DNA from: Leifsonia xyli subsp. xyli str. CTCB07
Lineage (GTDB): Bacteria > Actinomycetota > Actinomycetes > Actinomycetales > Microbacteriaceae
DNA length: 64,000 nucleotides
Direction: 5' to 3'
Assembly (NCBI RefSeq): GCF_000007665.1
Contig: NC_006087.1
Location: forward strand, 1,178,001 to 1,242,000
The translations under genes and the position numbers were made by a program. A model generated the notes under the pieces. That model did not search any database, was not told the origin of the DNA, and was given only the letters and a program-made list of their open reading frames with translations. Positions 1 through 12,216 of the stretch are shown here, one piece after another (the stretch's first letter is position 1; each line of letters starts with the position of its first letter).

Positions 1-821
1 TCCGCCCGACCGGGCTGGTCGACCCGCAGATTCTCGTCAAGCCGACCAAGGGACAGATCGACGACCTCCTCGAAGAGATCCGGGCGCGAGCGGAGCGCGA
101 CGAGCGCGTGCTCGTAACCACGCTCACGAAGAAGATGGCCGAGGAGCTCACCGACTTCCTCGCCGAGGCCGGGGTCAAGGTCCGCTATTTGCACGCGGAC
201 GTCGACACGCTCCGCCGGGTCGAGCTCCTCACCGAACTGCGCTCGGGTGTTTTCGACGTCCTTGTCGGCATCAACCTGTTGCGTGAGGGGCTCGACCTGC
301 CGGAGGTGTCGCTCGTCGCGATTCTGGACGCGGACAAGGAGGGCTTCTTGCGCTCGTCGACATCGCTCATCCAGACCATCGGCCGCGCCGCCCGGAACGT
401 CTCCGGTGAGGTCCACATGTATGCCGACGTCCTCACCGACTCGATGAAGAAGGCCATCGAGGAGACCAGCCGCCGCAGCGAGCTGCAGGTGGAGTACAAC
501 CGCGCCAACGGTATCGACCCCCAACCGCTCCGCAAACGCATCGCCGACATCACCGACATCCTCGCCCGTGAGGAGGCCGACACCGCCAAGATCCTCGCCG
601 GACGGGACCAGAAGCGGAAGAGCCCGACCCCCTCTCTGCGGTCCGGGGGGATCGCGGCGCAGGGTGCGGCCGAGCTCGAGTCGCTGATCGCTGACCTCAA
701 CGCTCAGATGCTCGCCGCTGCGGGCGAGCTGAAGTTCGAGCTGGCGGCGCGACTGCGCGATGAACTGTCGGACCTCAAGCGCGACCTGCGGCAGATGGAG
801 AAGGCTGGCCACCTGAGCTGA
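1..821 (+). CDS. uvrB: Excinuclease ABC subunit B, C-terminal part (5' end outside window)
   Basis: UvrB is the damage-verifying helicase-like subunit of nucleotide excision repair; UvrA loads it and UvrC cuts beside it. The frame is already open at base 3 and gives 272 residues, so the N-terminal ATP-binding half is missing. Visible are the second helicase domain ([23 protein letters not shown], cut here as GINLLREG then LDLPEV) and motif [11 protein letters not shown]. The last 45 residues (ELESLIADL to DLKRDLRQM) form the UVR domain that contacts UvrC. uvrA and uvrC follow on the same strand. The gene appears intact to its stop. Confidence 0.96.
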   Translation, partial: RPTGLVDPQILVKPTKGQIDDLLEEIRARAERDERVLVTTLTKKMAEELTDFLAEAGVKVRYLHADVDTLRRVELLTELRSGVFDVLVGINLLREGLDLPEVSLVAILDADKEGFLRSSTSLIQTIGRAARNVSGEVHMYADVLTDSMKKAIEETSRRSELQVEYNRANGIDPQPLRKRIADITDILAREEADTAKILAGRDQKRKSPTPSLRSGGIAAQGAAELESLIADLNAQMLAAAGELKFELAARLRDELSDLKRDLRQMEKAGHLS

Positions 822-1002
822 CTCCGCCACGGTCACCGCGCGATGCGCGACGGCAGACGGCCGCCGAGGGGGTCGACAGTTGCCGGCGCTGTGCCATGGT
901 CGACGATGCGGGGTCGCGACATCCTCGTCGATTCCGGCCCATCCCGGCCGCGGAGTGGAGAATCTCCTTCGCCGAGGCTCGATCAGGCTGAGCCGCACGC
1001 TT
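822..1002. other. Intergenic gap after uvrB
   Basis: No coding frame with recognisable protein character is seen on either strand, and no convincing terminator hairpin with a U tract. The genes on each side converge here: uvrB on the plus strand and the small membrane-protein gene on the minus strand. Confidence 0.4.
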
Positions 1003-1326
1003 TCAGCAGCGGTCCTTCCGGACGAACCCGTATTGCGCGGCTATCGCTCGGTTTCGGTGTCGAGGTGCGCGAAGGGGGTGGTCGTGGAGGTGGCGCAGGT
1101 ATCGCATGATGAGGCCGGCTGCGATGAGCGCACAGCCGAGGGGGATCGCGATGAATCGGATCGTGCTGGCCAGAATGCTGATGATCCCAAGCAGGGCCTG
1201 TCCGGAGGGCTCGGTGAAGACGACCATGTTGGGGACGATGTCGCCGCTGAGGATGAGGACGACCGCGCCGACGGCTGTGACGATGATCCCAGCCTGGAGG
1301 GTGATTTTCGGGGTCCGCTGAGTCAT
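1003..1326 (-). CDS. Small two-helix membrane protein, function unknown
   Basis: The product is 107 aa starting MTQRTPKITL. It has two hydrophobic segments, roughly residues 10-35 (around IIVTAVGAVVLILSG) and 44-78 (around SILASTIRFIAIPLGCALIAA), followed by a basic His/Arg-rich tail. The frame is intact. It is the last gene of a minus-strand set whose two upstream members are frameshifted, so it may be a surviving remnant of a decayed operon. I recognise no family. The ATG at 1326 lies 23 nt after the upstream reading frame ends, which suits an operon. Confidence 0.55.
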   Translation of the reverse strand: MTQRTPKITLQAGIIVTAVGAVVLILSGDIVPNMVVFTEPSGQALLGIISILASTIRFIAIPLGCALIAAGLIMRYLRHLHDHPLRAPRHRNRAIAAQYGFVRKDRC

Positions 1327-1349
1327 TCGTGGGCTCCTCGTTCGTGTGT

Positions 1350-1955
1350 CTATGTGTATATCCTCGCGCAGTATTCCCGGATCACGCGGGCGTGGGCGGT
1401 GACCATCGCATCGAAGGTTTCCGCCGAGACCCTCTCGGCTTTCAACTCGTCTCCCACGCGTTGGACGATGCCGAGGATGCCCGGGTACGCGTCTTCGCTC
1501 CCCTTGGTAAGAGCGGGGACCTCGGCGGGGTCGAACACGGAGGTGTGGACCACGCTGGTAGACGTAAGCGCTGCACATTCCCAGTGCCTCGTGCTCCGGG
1601 ATCAGAGGCGGCGATGTGTTCAGGGTCACGGTCGGTTCTGGTGCCGGGGCGCCCAGTTCGCGCGCGAGCTCGCGCAGCTTCACGGGAGATCCAGTGGCGT
1701 ACCAGTTTTTTCCGACGATGATTTGGTTCTCGGCGCTGATCGTCGGTGCTAGGTCCGGCAAAACATGTCCGCTTCGAGTGTCTGGCTGTCGTCGCAGCGG
1801 AGCTGGGCGGAAATGGCGGCGACGTTGTCAAGCTCAAGGCGCTCGCGCGTTAATGCCGGTGTGCAACTGGTCAAAAGGATGGTGACGAGCGCGAGGCTCG
1901 GTGCGAGTGCGGTGCGGATTCGTGCTGGCCCCGAGCGGGTCCGATGTCTTCTCAC
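1350..1955 (-). pseudogene. Broken lipoprotein gene (two frameshifts)
   Basis: Starting at GTG 1955, the first frame encodes a lipoprotein signal: a basic N-terminus, a hydrophobic stretch (LAPSLALVTILL) and the lipobox LTSC. The frame ends at 1749. Protein-like sequence continues in a second frame from about 1761 (PDLAPTISAENQIIVGKNW, then VKLRELARELG). It then moves to a third frame from about 1570 (VHTSVFDPAEVPALTKGSE) and stops at 1350. The first shift lies at a TTTT run near 1763-1767. The GTG overlaps the upstream stop as GTGA, indicating former translational coupling. The family is unknown; extracytoplasmic location is inferred from the lipobox. Confidence 0.65.
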
Positions 1956-2277
1956 TGGAAGACAAGAGCCGTTCCGGTCGCGCCGATGGATTGGGCCTTC
2001 ACCTTGGAGACGGTGACGACGTTTCCGATCGTGATGCTTTTTGAACGCTGTCCGAGGCCCACCGCGTCTCCACGCGGAACGAGTAGAGCACTTTGCCCGT
2101 TTTCAGGTCCTGCAGGTAGAACATGTTGTTCGTGTCACCACAGCGTGCGCCGAACCCGATAGGATCGAACAAAACTTCGAACGGTGTGTCGGGTTCGAGC
2201 AGCTGTGCGTGGGTGCGCGCTGGGCGAACAAAGGTCGCGGCCCCAGGGAATAAGCGGAGAATGGAACGAGTGAGCAC
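1952..2277 (-). pseudogene. Broken hypothetical gene, possibly 5'-truncated
   Basis: The minus-strand frame contains [20 protein letters not shown] and [20 protein letters not shown], which look like real protein. After an A5 run near 2039-2043 the good sequence moves to another frame, SITIGNVVTVSKVKAQSIGA, and ends at a TGA at 1952-1954. That stop overlaps the GTG of the downstream lipoprotein gene. Its 5' part runs antisense into the start of uvrA, so the original N-terminus is probably lost. No family is recognised. Confidence 0.55.
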
Positions 2278-5176
2278 TCAGGGTACCGGCAACATCGGCA
2301 AGGTCACGGGTTCGCATCTCAGTGTGCGCGGAGCGCGAGTACACAACCTGAACAATGTGGATCTGGAGATTCCGCGCGATTCGATGGTCGTGTTCACGGG
2401 CCTCTCCGGATCGGGGAAGTCCTCGCTGGCGTTCGACACGATCTTCGCGGAGGGACAGCGCCGCTACGTCGAGTCGCTTTCGGCGTACGCGCGCCAGTTT
2501 CTCGGCCAGGTGGACCGTCCGGATGTGGATTTCATCGAGGGGCTCAGCCCGGCGGTGTCGATCGACCAGAAATCCACGAACCGCAACCCGCGTTCGACGG
2601 TCGGGACGATCACCGAGATCTACGACTACATGCGGTTGCTCTGGGCGCGTATCGGCGTGCCGCACTGCCCGGTCTGCGGCGAGAGGATCCAGCGGCAGAC
2701 GGTGCAGCAGATCGCCGACCAGCTGATGGAGTTAGAGCCGGGCACCCGGTACATGGTCGTCAGCCCCGTCGTCTCCCAGAAGAAGGGCGAGTTCGTCGAC
2801 CTCTTCAAGGAGCTGGCGGCCAGCGGCTATTCACGAGCGCTGGTGGACGGCGAACCCGTGCAGCTGAGCGACCCGCCCGCCCTCAAGAAGCAGTACAAAC
2901 ACGACATCTCGGTCGTGGTGGACCGCCTGGTGGCAGGCCCCGACATCCTGGGACGGCTCACCGACTCGCTGGAGACCGCGCTGCGGCTGACGGAGGGGGT
3001 GGTGCAGGTCAATTTCGTCGACCGTGAGGGTCCGGAGGCGTGGCAGAGCTTCTCCGAGAAGCTCTCCTGCCCGAACGGGCACCCCCTCCAGCTGACCGAG
3101 ATCGAGCCGCGGACCTTCTCGTTCAACGCTCCGTTCGGCGCGTGCCCGGAGTGCTCGGGCCTCGGCATCCGGATGTCCGTGGACGACGACCTGCTCCTCG
3201 GCGACGAAAACTTGAGCATTGCCGAGGGGGTCATCGTCCCCTGGACGACGCAGGGCAAGGGCCTCTTCAGCTACTACGAGAAGCTGCTCGACGGCCTGGC
3301 GCGGGACCTCGAGTTCTCGCTCACAACGCCGTGGAGAAAACTGTCGCAGAGCGTGCGGGAGGCCGTGCTGCACGGCGACAACTTCGACGTCAAGGTGCGG
3401 TGGAAGAACCGCTACGGCCGCGAGATGTCCTACACCTCCGGTTTCGAGGGCGTGGTGCCCTACATCGAGCGCCAGTACCTGCAGGCCGAGACAGACACGC
3501 AGCGCGCCCGGTGGGCCGAGTATCTGCGCGAGGTGCCGTGTCCCGTCTGCAAGGGGAAGCGCCTGAAGCCGGAAGTGCTCGCCGTGCTCATCCACGGCAG
3601 CTCCATCGCCGACGCGGCCGAGCTGAGCCTCGGCGACGCGCGTGGCTTCATGGAGAAGCTGCGCCTGACCGAGCGCGAGCAGAAGATCGGCGCCCAGGTG
3701 CTGCGCGAGATCAAGATCCGGCTCGACTTCCTCATCCAGGTCGGGCTCAGCTACCTCGACCTCGCACGGGCGGCGGCGACGCTCTCCGGCGGCGAGGCGC
3801 AGCGCATCCGCCTGGCGACTCAGATCGGCTCCGGACTGACGGGCGTGCTGTACGTGCTCGACGAGCCGAGCATCGGGCTGCACCAGCGCGACAACCGTCG
3901 GCTCATCGACACGCTCGTCGCTCTGCGCGACCTCGGCAACACGCTCATCGTGGTCGAGCACGACGAGGACACGATTCGCACCGCGGACTGGATCGTGGAC
4001 ATCGGCCCCGGCGCGGGCGTGAACGGCGGGCACGTCGTCCACTCGGGCTCCTATTCCGATCTCGTGGAGAACACCGCTTCCCTGACCGGAGATTACCTCT
4101 CCGGACGCCGCGAGATCCCCGTTCCGCCGAAGCGCCGCACGATCGACAAGAAGCGGATGCTGAAGGTCGTGGACGCCACAGCCAACAACCTCCAGAAGGT
4201 GACTGTCGACTTCCCCCTCGGAGTGTTCGTCGCGGTGACCGGCGTCTCCGGCTCGGGTAAATCGTCGCTTGTGAACGACATCCTCTACCGCGTGCTGGCG
4301 AACAAGCTCAACGGCGCACGCAAGCTGCCGGGAAAGCACCGCACGGTGACCGGGCTCGACAACCTCGACAAGGTCGTCCACGTCGACCAGGCTCCGATCG
4401 GCCGCACCCCGCGCTCGAACCCGGCGACCTACACCGGGGTGTTCGATCGCATTCGGACCCTCTTCGCGGAGACGCCGGAGGCGAAGATGCGCGGGTATCT
4501 GCCGGGCCGGTTCAGCTTCAATGTCAAGGGCGGGCGCTGCGAGGCCTGCTCGGGCGACGGCACGATCAAGATCGAAATGAACTTCCTGCCCGATGTCTAC
4601 GTGGCGTGCGAGGTGTGCGGGGGAGCGCGCTACAACCGCGACACCCTCTCGGTCCACTACAAGGGCAAGAGCATCGCCGAGGTGCTCGACATGCCCATCA
4701 GCGAGGCGGCTGAGTTCTTCGAGCCGATCTCGGCCATCCATCGCTATCTCAAGACGCTGGTGGAGGTCGGGCTCGGCTATGTGCGGCTCGGCCAGAGCGC
4801 GACCACCCTCTCCGGCGGCGAGGCGCAGCGCGTCAAGCTCGCGACCGAGTTGCAGCGCCGGTCGAACGGGCGCAGCGTCTACGTCCTCGACGAGCCGACG
4901 ACGGGCCTGCACTTCGAGGACGTCCGCAAGCTCCTGCTGGTGCTGAACGGCCTGCTGGACAAGGGCAACACCGTGATCACCATCGAACACAACCTCGACG
5001 TCATCAAATCGGCCGACTGGATCATCGACATGGGTCCCGAGGGCGGCGCGGGCGGCGGCACGGTCGTGGCGACCGGGACGCCCGAGCAGGTCGCGGACGC
5101 ACCGGGCAGCCACACCGGGCACTTCCTCAAGGAGATCCTGCGGGGCGAGGCGTCGGCCGCGCGGGGCGCCGCTTAG
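2270..5176 (+). CDS. uvrA: Excinuclease ABC subunit A
   Basis: UvrA is the dimeric ABC-type ATPase that finds bulky DNA lesions and loads UvrB. The product is about 968 aa, normal for the family. It has two ATPase cores, with Walker [10 protein letters not shown] at residues 44-52 and GVSGSGKSS near 660, and LSGGEAQR signatures near 505 and 846. Zinc-module cysteines include CPEC near 295, CPVCKGKR, and the CEAC...CEVC pair in the second half. I chose GTG 2270 because GGAG at 2256-2259 is 10 nt upstream. The ATG at 2261 lies only 1 nt from it and is a second choice. uvrC follows 10 nt downstream. Confidence 0.96.
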   Translation: MSTQGTGNIGKVTGSHLSVRGARVHNLNNVDLEIPRDSMVVFTGLSGSGKSSLAFDTIFAEGQRRYVESLSAYARQFLGQVDRPDVDFIEGLSPAVSIDQKSTNRNPRSTVGTITEIYDYMRLLWARIGVPHCPVCGERIQRQTVQQIADQLMELEPGTRYMVVSPVVSQKKGEFVDLFKELAASGYSRALVDGEPVQLSDPPALKKQYKHDISVVVDRLVAGPDILGRLTDSLETALRLTEGVVQVNFVDREGPEAWQSFSEKLSCPNGHPLQLTEIEPRTFSFNAPFGACPECSGLGIRMSVDDDLLLGDENLSIAEGVIVPWTTQGKGLFSYYEKLLDGLARDLEFSLTTPWRKLSQSVREAVLHGDNFDVKVRWKNRYGREMSYTSGFEGVVPYIERQYLQAETDTQRARWAEYLREVPCPVCKGKRLKPEVLAVLIHGSSIADAAELSLGDARGFMEKLRLTEREQKIGAQVLREIKIRLDFLIQVGLSYLDLARAAATLSGGEAQRIRLATQIGSGLTGVLYVLDEPSIGLHQRDNRRLIDTLVALRDLGNTLIVVEHDEDTIRTADWIVDIGPGAGVNGGHVVHSGSYSDLVENTASLTGDYLSGRREIPVPPKRRTIDKKRMLKVVDATANNLQKVTVDFPLGVFVAVTGVSGSGKSSLVNDILYRVLANKLNGARKLPGKHRTVTGLDNLDKVVHVDQAPIGRTPRSNPATYTGVFDRIRTLFAETPEAKMRGYLPGRFSFNVKGGRCEACSGDGTIKIEMNFLPDVYVACEVCGGARYNRDTLSVHYKGKSIAEVLDMPISEAAEFFEPISAIHRYLKTLVEVGLGYVRLGQSATTLSGGEAQRVKLATELQRRSNGRSVYVLDEPTTGLHFEDVRKLLLVLNGLLDKGNTVITIEHNLDVIKSADWIIDMGPEGGAGGGTVVATGTPEQVADAPGSHTGHFLKEILRGEASAARGAA

Positions 5177-5179
5177 GAT
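5174..5179 (+). promoter_or_regulatory. -10 box of a probable leaderless uvrC promoter
   Basis: TAGGAT lies 7 nt before the GTG start of uvrC and overlaps the uvrA stop. This spacing places the transcript start at or next to the start codon. No Shine-Dalgarno sequence is visible before uvrC. Confidence 0.55.
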
Positions 5180-5186
5180 TCCCTCC

Positions 5187-7157
5187 GTGGCAGACACCGT
5201 CAGCTACCGGCCCAAGGCTGGTGAGATCCCGACCCAGCCGGGCGTGTACCGCTTCCGCGACAAGACGCGCCGCGTGCTCTACGTCGGCAAGGCGAAGAAC
5301 CTGCGCGCGCGGCTGAGCAACTACTTCCAGCCCTTGCGCAGCCTGCACGAGCGCACCCGGCGCATGGTCACGACCGCCGCGAGCGTCGAGTGGACCGTCG
5401 TGGGCAGCGAGTTCGAGGCGTTGCAGCTGGAGTACACCTGGATCAAGGAGTACAACCCGCCGTTCAACGTGCAGTTCCGGGACGACAAATCTTATCCGTA
5501 CCTGGCGGTGACGCTCGGCGAGCGCATCCCGCGGGTGCTGGTGACGCGCAACCGGATCGCGAAGGGCGCGCGCTACTTCGGCCCATACACGAAGGTGTGG
5601 GCCATCCGCGACACGGTGGACCTCATGCTCAAGGCGTTCCCGGTCCGCAGCTGCTCGGACGGCGTGTACCGCCGAGCGGAGCTCACCGGCCGGCCCTGCC
5701 TGCTCGGAGACATCGGCAAGTGCGCCGGCCCCTGCGTGGGCCGGGTGACGCCGGAGGAGCATCGGAGGCTGGCCGAGGACTTCGTCTCCTTCATGGCGGG
5801 CGACGACAGCAAGCACATCCGTGACCTGACGGAGAAGATGAAGCAGGCAGCGGGCACGATGGACTACGAGGCAGCCGCGCGGCATCGCGATGCGATCCAG
5901 GCCCTGGAGGCCGCGATGGGCAAGAGCGCCGTCGTGCTCCAGGACAACGTCGACCTCGACGCTTTCGGCATCGGCCACGACGAGCTCGCCGCGGCCGTGC
6001 AGCAGTTCATCGTCCGGGGCGGACGCATCCGCGGTGTGCGCAGCTGGGTGGTCGACAAGGAGCTGGATGTCGAACTCGGGGAGCTGATCGAGACCGTCAT
6101 GCAGAACGCCTACGAGGGAGCGGATGCGCCACCGCGGGAGATCCTGGTGCCCGTTCTCCCAGACGATGCCGCCGAGCTGGGGCAGTGGCTCACCGGCCGC
6201 CGGCACGAGAACAGCGGCGGTGGCGTCAGCGACCCGGCGGCGACCCGTGGCCGGCTGAGCGGGCGGGTCGAGCTCAAGGTGGCCCAGCGCGGCGACAAGG
6301 CCGCCCTCGCGCAGACCGCGGAGATGAACGCGAAGAACGCGCTCATCCTCTACAAGACCCGCCGCAGCTCCGACTTCGTCGCGCGGTCGAAGGCGTTCAG
6401 CGATATCCAGGACGCTCTCGGGATGGAGGACGCTCCGCTCCGCATGGAGTGCTACGACGTCTCCCACTTGAGCCGGACGAACATCGTGGCGTCGATGGTC
6501 GTGTTCGAGGACGGTCTGCCGCGCAAAGATCAGTACCGTCGGTTCAGCATCCCCGAGTCGGCCGACGACACCGAATCCATCTACCAGGTGATCTCACGGC
6601 GGCTGGCTTACCTGCGTAAGGAGCCGCCCGTCGAGGCGCTCACCCCAGCGAACGGCCACGACCTGGCGACCGACCTGGACGCGGAGGCCGTCGAGGCTGC
6701 GGAGAGGCGTCGCAAGAAGTTCGCGTACCCGCCGAACCTCCTCATCGTCGATGGCGGCCAGCCGCAGGTGGCCGCCGCCCGCCGTGCGCTGGAGGAGTCC
6801 GGTGTGTCCGGCGTCCACCTGGCCGGGATCGCCAAACGCCTGGAAGAGGTCTGGCTGCCCGGCTCGGACTTCCCCGTCATCCTGCCCCGCAACAGCGACG
6901 CGCTGTTCCTGATCCAGCGCATCCGCGACGAGGCGCACCGGTTCGCGATCACCTACCAGCGCTCCCGGCGGAAGCGCGATATCACGACCGTGTTGGGGGA
7001 GATCCCGGGACTCGGCCCCGCGCGCGTGAAGGAGCTGCTGAAGCATTTCGGTTCGGTTGCACAGCTGAGGAAGGCGGCGCCCGAGGAGATCGCCGAGGTG
7101 CGCGGCGTCGGCCTGAGGCTCGCGGCGGCGGTGTTCGAGCGGCTCGCGGACCGCTGA
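5187..7157 (+). CDS. uvrC: Excinuclease ABC subunit C
   Basis: UvrC makes both incisions in nucleotide excision repair. The 656-aa product has the GIY-YIG nuclease domain at the N-terminus (GVY at 19-21, YVG at 32-34) and a Cys-rich linker ([13 protein letters not shown]). A UVR UvrB-binding segment follows at about 209-240. The RNase-H-like 3' nuclease contains [20 protein letters not shown], and tandem helix-hairpin-helix repeats close the protein ([13 protein letters not shown], then VRGVGLRLA). Length and order are normal. The GTG start at 5187 has no ribosome site but follows a TAGGAT -10 box, so it may be read from a leaderless mRNA as well as from the uvrA transcript. Confidence 0.97.
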
Positions 7158-7207
7158 GGCCGCCGCCGGGAGCACGGAATGGACATCGTGGCCGCCGCGT
7201 TCACTCA

Positions 7208-7213
7208 GTAGGC
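7208..7213 (+). promoter_or_regulatory. Probable -10 box of rapZ-whiA
   Basis: TAGGCT stands 31 nt before the rapZ GTG and is followed by the ribosome site GAAGAAGGAG. This gives a short normal leader, unlike the leaderless starts elsewhere in the window. Confidence 0.4.
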
Positions 7214-7244
7214 TGGGGGGCAGGCCCGCGAAGAAGGAGCATCC

Positions 7245-8132
7245 GTGACGAGCGACGTCGAGACCACCGCCGAGCAGCAAGAAGTGCTGATCGTCACCGG
7301 AATGTCAGGGGCGGGCCGCTCCACGGTCGCGAACGCCCTGGAAGACCTCGACTGGTACGTGGTCGACAATCTCCCGCCGCAGATGCTCCGTCCGCTCATC
7401 GAACTGGCCAATCGGGCCGAGTCGGGACTGCCGCGCATCGCGGCCGTGGTGGATGTGCGCGGCCGCAACTTCTTCGCCGACCTGCAGGAGATGATCCAGT
7501 CCCTGCGCGAGGGCACGAAGGTGCGCGTCCTGTTCCTGGAGGCCGCGGACGTCACCCTGGTCCGGCGCTTCGAGCAGGTGCGCCGGCCGCACCCGCTGCA
7601 AGGGAACGGCACACTCCTCGACGGCATCACCGCCGAACGCGCCCGGCTGCGTGAGATCCGCGAGTCCAGCGACATCATCGTGGACACGAGCGACCTCAAC
7701 ATCCACCAGCTCGCCACCAGAATCACCGACATCTTCGCGGACGAGAACACCGCTGACGTCCAGGTCACCGTCATGAGCTTCGGCTTCAAGTATGGTCTCC
7801 CCGCGGACGCCGACCTCGTGGCCGACGCCCGGTTTCTGCCGAACCCGTTCTGGAAGCCGGAGCTCCGGCCGTACACGGGTCTCGACGAGGTCGTCCGGAA
7901 CGACGTCTTGCAGCAGAACGGCGCCGAGGAGTTCATCGAGAGCTACCTCGAGGCGTTGCGGCCGATTTTCGCCGGATATCAGCGGGAGAACAAGCGGCAC
8001 GCCACGATCGCGGTAGGCTGCACAGGAGGGAAGCACCGTTCGGTCGCGATTGCCGAAGAGCTCGCTGCACGGTTGAGGAGTCTTCCCGGTCTCGCAGTGA
8101 GCATCAAACACCGCGACCTGGGTCGTGAATGA
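7245..8132 (+). CDS. rapZ: RapZ-family nucleotide-binding RNase adapter
   Basis: The 295-aa product matches the RapZ/YvcJ family throughout. It has a P-loop GMSGAGRS at residues 19-26, VVDNLPPQ, and DVRGRNFF. The C-terminal family block [10 protein letters not shown] is near 257-266. In Gram-negatives RapZ guides RNase E to a small RNA that controls glucosamine-6-phosphate synthase. In actinobacteria the family sits with whiA, as here, and its target is less clear. GTG 7245 follows a strong AGAAGGAG site. whiA starts 56 nt after the stop. Confidence 0.95.
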   Translation: MTSDVETTAEQQEVLIVTGMSGAGRSTVANALEDLDWYVVDNLPPQMLRPLIELANRAESGLPRIAAVVDVRGRNFFADLQEMIQSLREGTKVRVLFLEAADVTLVRRFEQVRRPHPLQGNGTLLDGITAERARLREIRESSDIIVDTSDLNIHQLATRITDIFADENTADVQVTVMSFGFKYGLPADADLVADARFLPNPFWKPELRPYTGLDEVVRNDVLQQNGAEEFIESYLEALRPIFAGYQRENKRHATIAVGCTGGKHRSVAIAEELAARLRSLPGLAVSIKHRDLGRE

Positions 8133-8188
8133 CGCCGGCCGCCTCCCCCACGGTGTGACCCGCGCCGCCCCACAGAAAAGGAATCCGA

Positions 8189-9169
8189 TTGGCTCTCACC
8201 GCCGATGTCAAAGACGAGCTCACGAAGGTCGAGGTCAGCAAGACCACCGTCCGGGCCGCTGAGCTGGCCACCATCCTCAGGTTCTCCGGCGGACTGCACC
8301 TGATCGGCGGCCGGATCGCGGTCGAAAGCGAGCTCGACACCCCCGAACTGGCGCGCCGTGTGCGCAAGGACCTCGCGGAGCTGTACGGCGTTCGCGGCGT
8401 CGTCTCGGTGATCTCGACTTCCGGTGTGCGCCGCGCCAGCCAGTACCTCGTCCGCGTGCTCGACGGGGGCGAGACGCTCGCCCGGCAGACCGGCCTGCTC
8501 GACGCGCACCGCCGGCCGATCCGAGGCCTCCCGAACCGCCTGACCACCGGCTCCCGCGAGGAGCTGGCCGCGGTGTGGCGTGGCGCTTTCCTCGCGAGCG
8601 GCTCGCTGACCGACCCGGGCCGTTCCGCAGCGCTGGAGGTTACCTGCCCGGGCAACGAGGCCGCGATGGCGCTCGTGGGCGCCGCCGGCCGGATCGGTGT
8701 GGCGGCCAAGGCCCGGGAGGTCCGTGGCGTGCATCGCGTCGTCATCCGCGACGGCGAGGCGATCAGTGCGATGCTCGTCCAGATGGGCGCGGCGCAGACG
8801 GTCTCCAATTGGGAGGAGCTGCGCCAGCGCCGCGAGGTGCGGGCGACGGCGAACCGTCTGGTCAACTTCGACGACGCCAACCTCCGCCGTTCGGCTCAGG
8901 CCGCCGTCGCCGCCTGCGCGCGAGTGGAGCGGGCCCTGGAGATCCTCGGCGACGACATCCCGGAGCACTTGCAGTATGCCGGACGGCTGCGCCTCGCCCA
9001 CCGCGACGCGAGCCTGGACGAACTCGGTCACTACGCCGATCCGCCCATGACCAAGGATGCTGTGGCCGGCCGCATCCGCCGTCTCCTGGCGATGGCCGAC
9101 AAGCGCGCGTCGGATCTGGGCGTCCCCAGCACGGAGGCCAGCCTTCCCGCCGACTTCGATGAGGTGTAG
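8189..9169 (+). CDS. whiA: WhiA sporulation/division transcription regulator
   Basis: WhiA proteins combine a homing-endonuclease-like (LAGLIDADG) N-terminal fold with a C-terminal helix-turn-helix. In Streptomyces WhiA activates division genes, and in non-sporulating actinobacteria and Firmicutes it influences division and metabolism. The 326-aa length is normal. Recognisable blocks are [41 protein letters not shown] and the HTH region [23 protein letters not shown] 8189 is chosen because AAAAGGAA precedes it at good distance. It forms a two-gene unit with rapZ. Confidence 0.95.
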   Translation: MALTADVKDELTKVEVSKTTVRAAELATILRFSGGLHLIGGRIAVESELDTPELARRVRKDLAELYGVRGVVSVISTSGVRRASQYLVRVLDGGETLARQTGLLDAHRRPIRGLPNRLTTGSREELAAVWRGAFLASGSLTDPGRSAALEVTCPGNEAAMALVGAAGRIGVAAKAREVRGVHRVVIRDGEAISAMLVQMGAAQTVSNWEELRQRREVRATANRLVNFDDANLRRSAQAAVAACARVERALEILGDDIPEHLQYAGRLRLAHRDASLDELGHYADPPMTKDAVAGRIRRLLAMADKRASDLGVPSTEASLPADFDEV

Positions 9170-9210
9170 CCCCCCGGGAAGCAACCCGCGGCAGCCGGTG
9201 TTGCTCTCAC

Positions 9211-9216
9211 TAGACT
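9211..9216 (+). promoter_or_regulatory. Probable sodA -10 box
   Basis: TAGACT lies 33 nt before the sodA ATG. A GGAG ribosome site at 9239-9242 sits between them. I see no clear -35 box. Confidence 0.4.
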
Positions 9217-9249
9217 GGCAAAGTCGCTCGAATCAATTGGAGATGAGTA

Positions 9250-9876
9250 ATGGCTGACTACACGCTCGCCGATCTTCCCTATGACTATTCGGCTCTCGAG
9301 CCGAACATCAGCGGTCGGATCATGGAGCTCCACCATGACAAGCACCACAAGACCTATGTCGACGGTGCGAACACCGCGCTCGCCCAACTCGCCGAGGCCC
9401 GCGATGCGGACAACCTCACTTACGTGAACAAACTGCAGAAAGACCTCGCCTTCAACCTGGCCGGTCACGTCAACCACACGGTTTTCTGGAACAACCTCTC
9501 GCCGGAAGGGGGGGACAAGCCGGACGGCGAACTTGCCGCGGCGATCGACGAGTTCTTCGGATCGTTCGACAAGTTCCGCGCCCATTTCACCGCGTCGGCG
9601 CTCGGCATCCAGGGCTCCGGCTGGTCGATCCTCGCCTGGGATTCGCTCAGCCAGAAGCTCATCATCGAGCAGTTGTACGACCACCAGGCCAACCTCGCGG
9701 CGGCGACCGTCCCCCTGCTCCTGATCGACATGTGGGAGCACGCCTTCTACCTCGACTATGTCAATGTGAAGGCGGATTACGTCAAGGCGTTCTGGAACAT
9801 CGTCAGCTGGGCCGATGTTGGCCAGCGCTTCGTCCGGGCGCGCCAGAGTACCTCGGGTCTGCTGGTACTCTCATAG
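9250..9876 (+). CDS. sodA: Superoxide dismutase (Fe/Mn type)
   Basis: It converts superoxide to hydrogen peroxide and oxygen in the cytoplasm. All four metal ligands are present: His28 (in ELHHDKHH), His76 (GHVNH), Asp160 and His164 (DMWEH). His145 in DHQANL matches the second-sphere residue of mycobacterial SODs, so the metal (Fe, Mn or either) cannot be assigned from sequence alone. The product is 208 aa, of normal length. Its tail, STSGLLVLS, is intact. It has its own apparent promoter and terminator hairpin, so it is likely monocistronic. Confidence 0.96.
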   Translation: MADYTLADLPYDYSALEPNISGRIMELHHDKHHKTYVDGANTALAQLAEARDADNLTYVNKLQKDLAFNLAGHVNHTVFWNNLSPEGGDKPDGELAAAIDEFFGSFDKFRAHFTASALGIQGSGWSILAWDSLSQKLIIEQLYDHQANLAAATVPLLLIDMWEHAFYLDYVNVKADYVKAFWNIVSWADVGQRFVRARQSTSGLLVLS

Positions 9877-10989
<1,113 letters not shown>

Positions 10990-11004
10990 CGGCCGGGGTC
11001 GTCC

Positions 11005-12216
11005 GTGGCGCTTCGCACCCTCGACTCACTCGGTTCGCTCGCGGGCAAGCGCGTCGTCGTCCGCTGTGATCTGAACGTCCCCCTGAAGGACGGGAAGATC
11101 ACGGACGACGGCCGTGTGCGCGCGTCCATCCCCACCCTCCACGCTCTCATCGCCCAGGGCGCGAAGGTCGCGATCGTCTCGCACCTGGGCCGCCCCGAGG
11201 GCGCGCCCGATGCGCAGTACAGCCTGGCTCCGGTCGCCCAGCGGCTCTCCGAGCTGCTGGGCAAGCCGGTGACCTTTGCCAGCGACACCGTCGGCGCCGG
11301 TGCGGCGGAGGCCGTCTCCGGACTGGAGGACGGCGATGTCGCTCTGCTGGAGAACCTCCGGTTCAACCCGGGGGAGACCAGCAAGGACGAGGGCGAGCGT
11401 GAGGCGTTTGCCGCCGAGCTCGCCGCGTTCGGCGACGCCTTCGTCTCCGACGGCTTCGGCGTCGTCCATCGCAAGCAGGCGAGCGTCTACGAGCTGGCCA
11501 AGGCGCTCCCGAGCGCCGCGGGCGCGCTCATCGCGACCGAGCTCGACGTGCTCGACCGCCTCACCGAGAACCCTGAGCGGCCCTACACGGTCCTGCTCGG
11601 CGGCTCGAAGGTGTCGGACAAGCTCGGCGTCATCGGCCACCTGCTGCCGCGCGTCGACTCGCTGCTCATCGGCGGCGGGATGCTGTTCACCTTTCTCGCC
11701 GCGCTCGGCCACCGGGTCGGCTCCAGCCTCCTCGAGGCGGACCAGATCGGCACCGTCAAGGGCTACCTGGAGCAGGCGAAGCAGCTGGGCGTGGAGATCG
11801 TGCTGCCGCGAGATGTCGTTGTCGCCTCCAGGTTCGGCGTGGATGCGGAGCACCTCGTTCGTCCCGTCGACCGCATCGAGGACACCGGGTGGGGCACCTC
11901 TGGTCTCGGTCTGGACATCGGACCGGAGACCGCAGAGGTGTTCTCGGAGCGCATCCGCGCTGCGCGCACGGTGTTCTGGAACGGCCCGATGGGCGTGTTC
12001 GAGCTGGCCCCGTTCGCGGCCGGAACCAAGGCCGTGGCGCAGGCGCTCACCGAGGTCGACGGCCTCGGCGTCGTCGGGGGCGGTGACTCGGCCGCGGCGG
12101 TTCATGCGCTCGGCTTCTCGGACGACCAGTTCGGGCATATTTCTACCGGTGGCGGTGCGAGCCTCGAATTCCTTGAGGGCAAGCGCCTGCCGGGTCTGGA
12201 GGTTTTGGGTTGGTAG
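11005..12216 (+). CDS. pgk: Phosphoglycerate kinase
   Basis: It transfers phosphate from 1,3-bisphosphoglycerate to ADP. The N-domain has VVVRCDLNVPLKDG and SHLGRPEGAPD; the nucleotide domain has the C-terminal VVGGGDSAAAVHALG and STGGGASLEFLEGK. At 403 aa it is of normal length. GTG 11005 has only a weak ribosome site (GGCCGGGG) and is probably read from the gap transcript. Its last 7 nt overlap the start of tpiA. Confidence 0.97.
   Translation: MALRTLDSLGSLAGKRVVVRCDLNVPLKDGKITDDGRVRASIPTLHALIAQGAKVAIVSHLGRPEGAPDAQYSLAPVAQRLSELLGKPVTFASDTVGAGAAEAVSGLEDGDVALLENLRFNPGETSKDEGEREAFAAELAAFGDAFVSDGFGVVHRKQASVYELAKALPSAAGALIATELDVLDRLTENPERPYTVLLGGSKVSDKLGVIGHLLPRVDSLLIGGGMLFTFLAALGHRVGSSLLEADQIGTVKGYLEQAKQLGVEIVLPRDVVVASRFGVDAEHLVRPVDRIEDTGWGTSGLGLDIGPETAEVFSERIRAARTVFWNGPMGVFELAPFAAGTKAVAQALTEVDGLGVVGGGDSAAAVHALGFSDDQFGHISTGGGASLEFLEGKRLPGLEVLGW

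Noticed and set aside
2831..5197. A 788-codon open frame on the minus strand antisense to uvrA
   Set aside because: It is Arg/Ala/Val/Leu/His-rich without domains and mirrors uvrA codon structure; a high-GC shadow frame.
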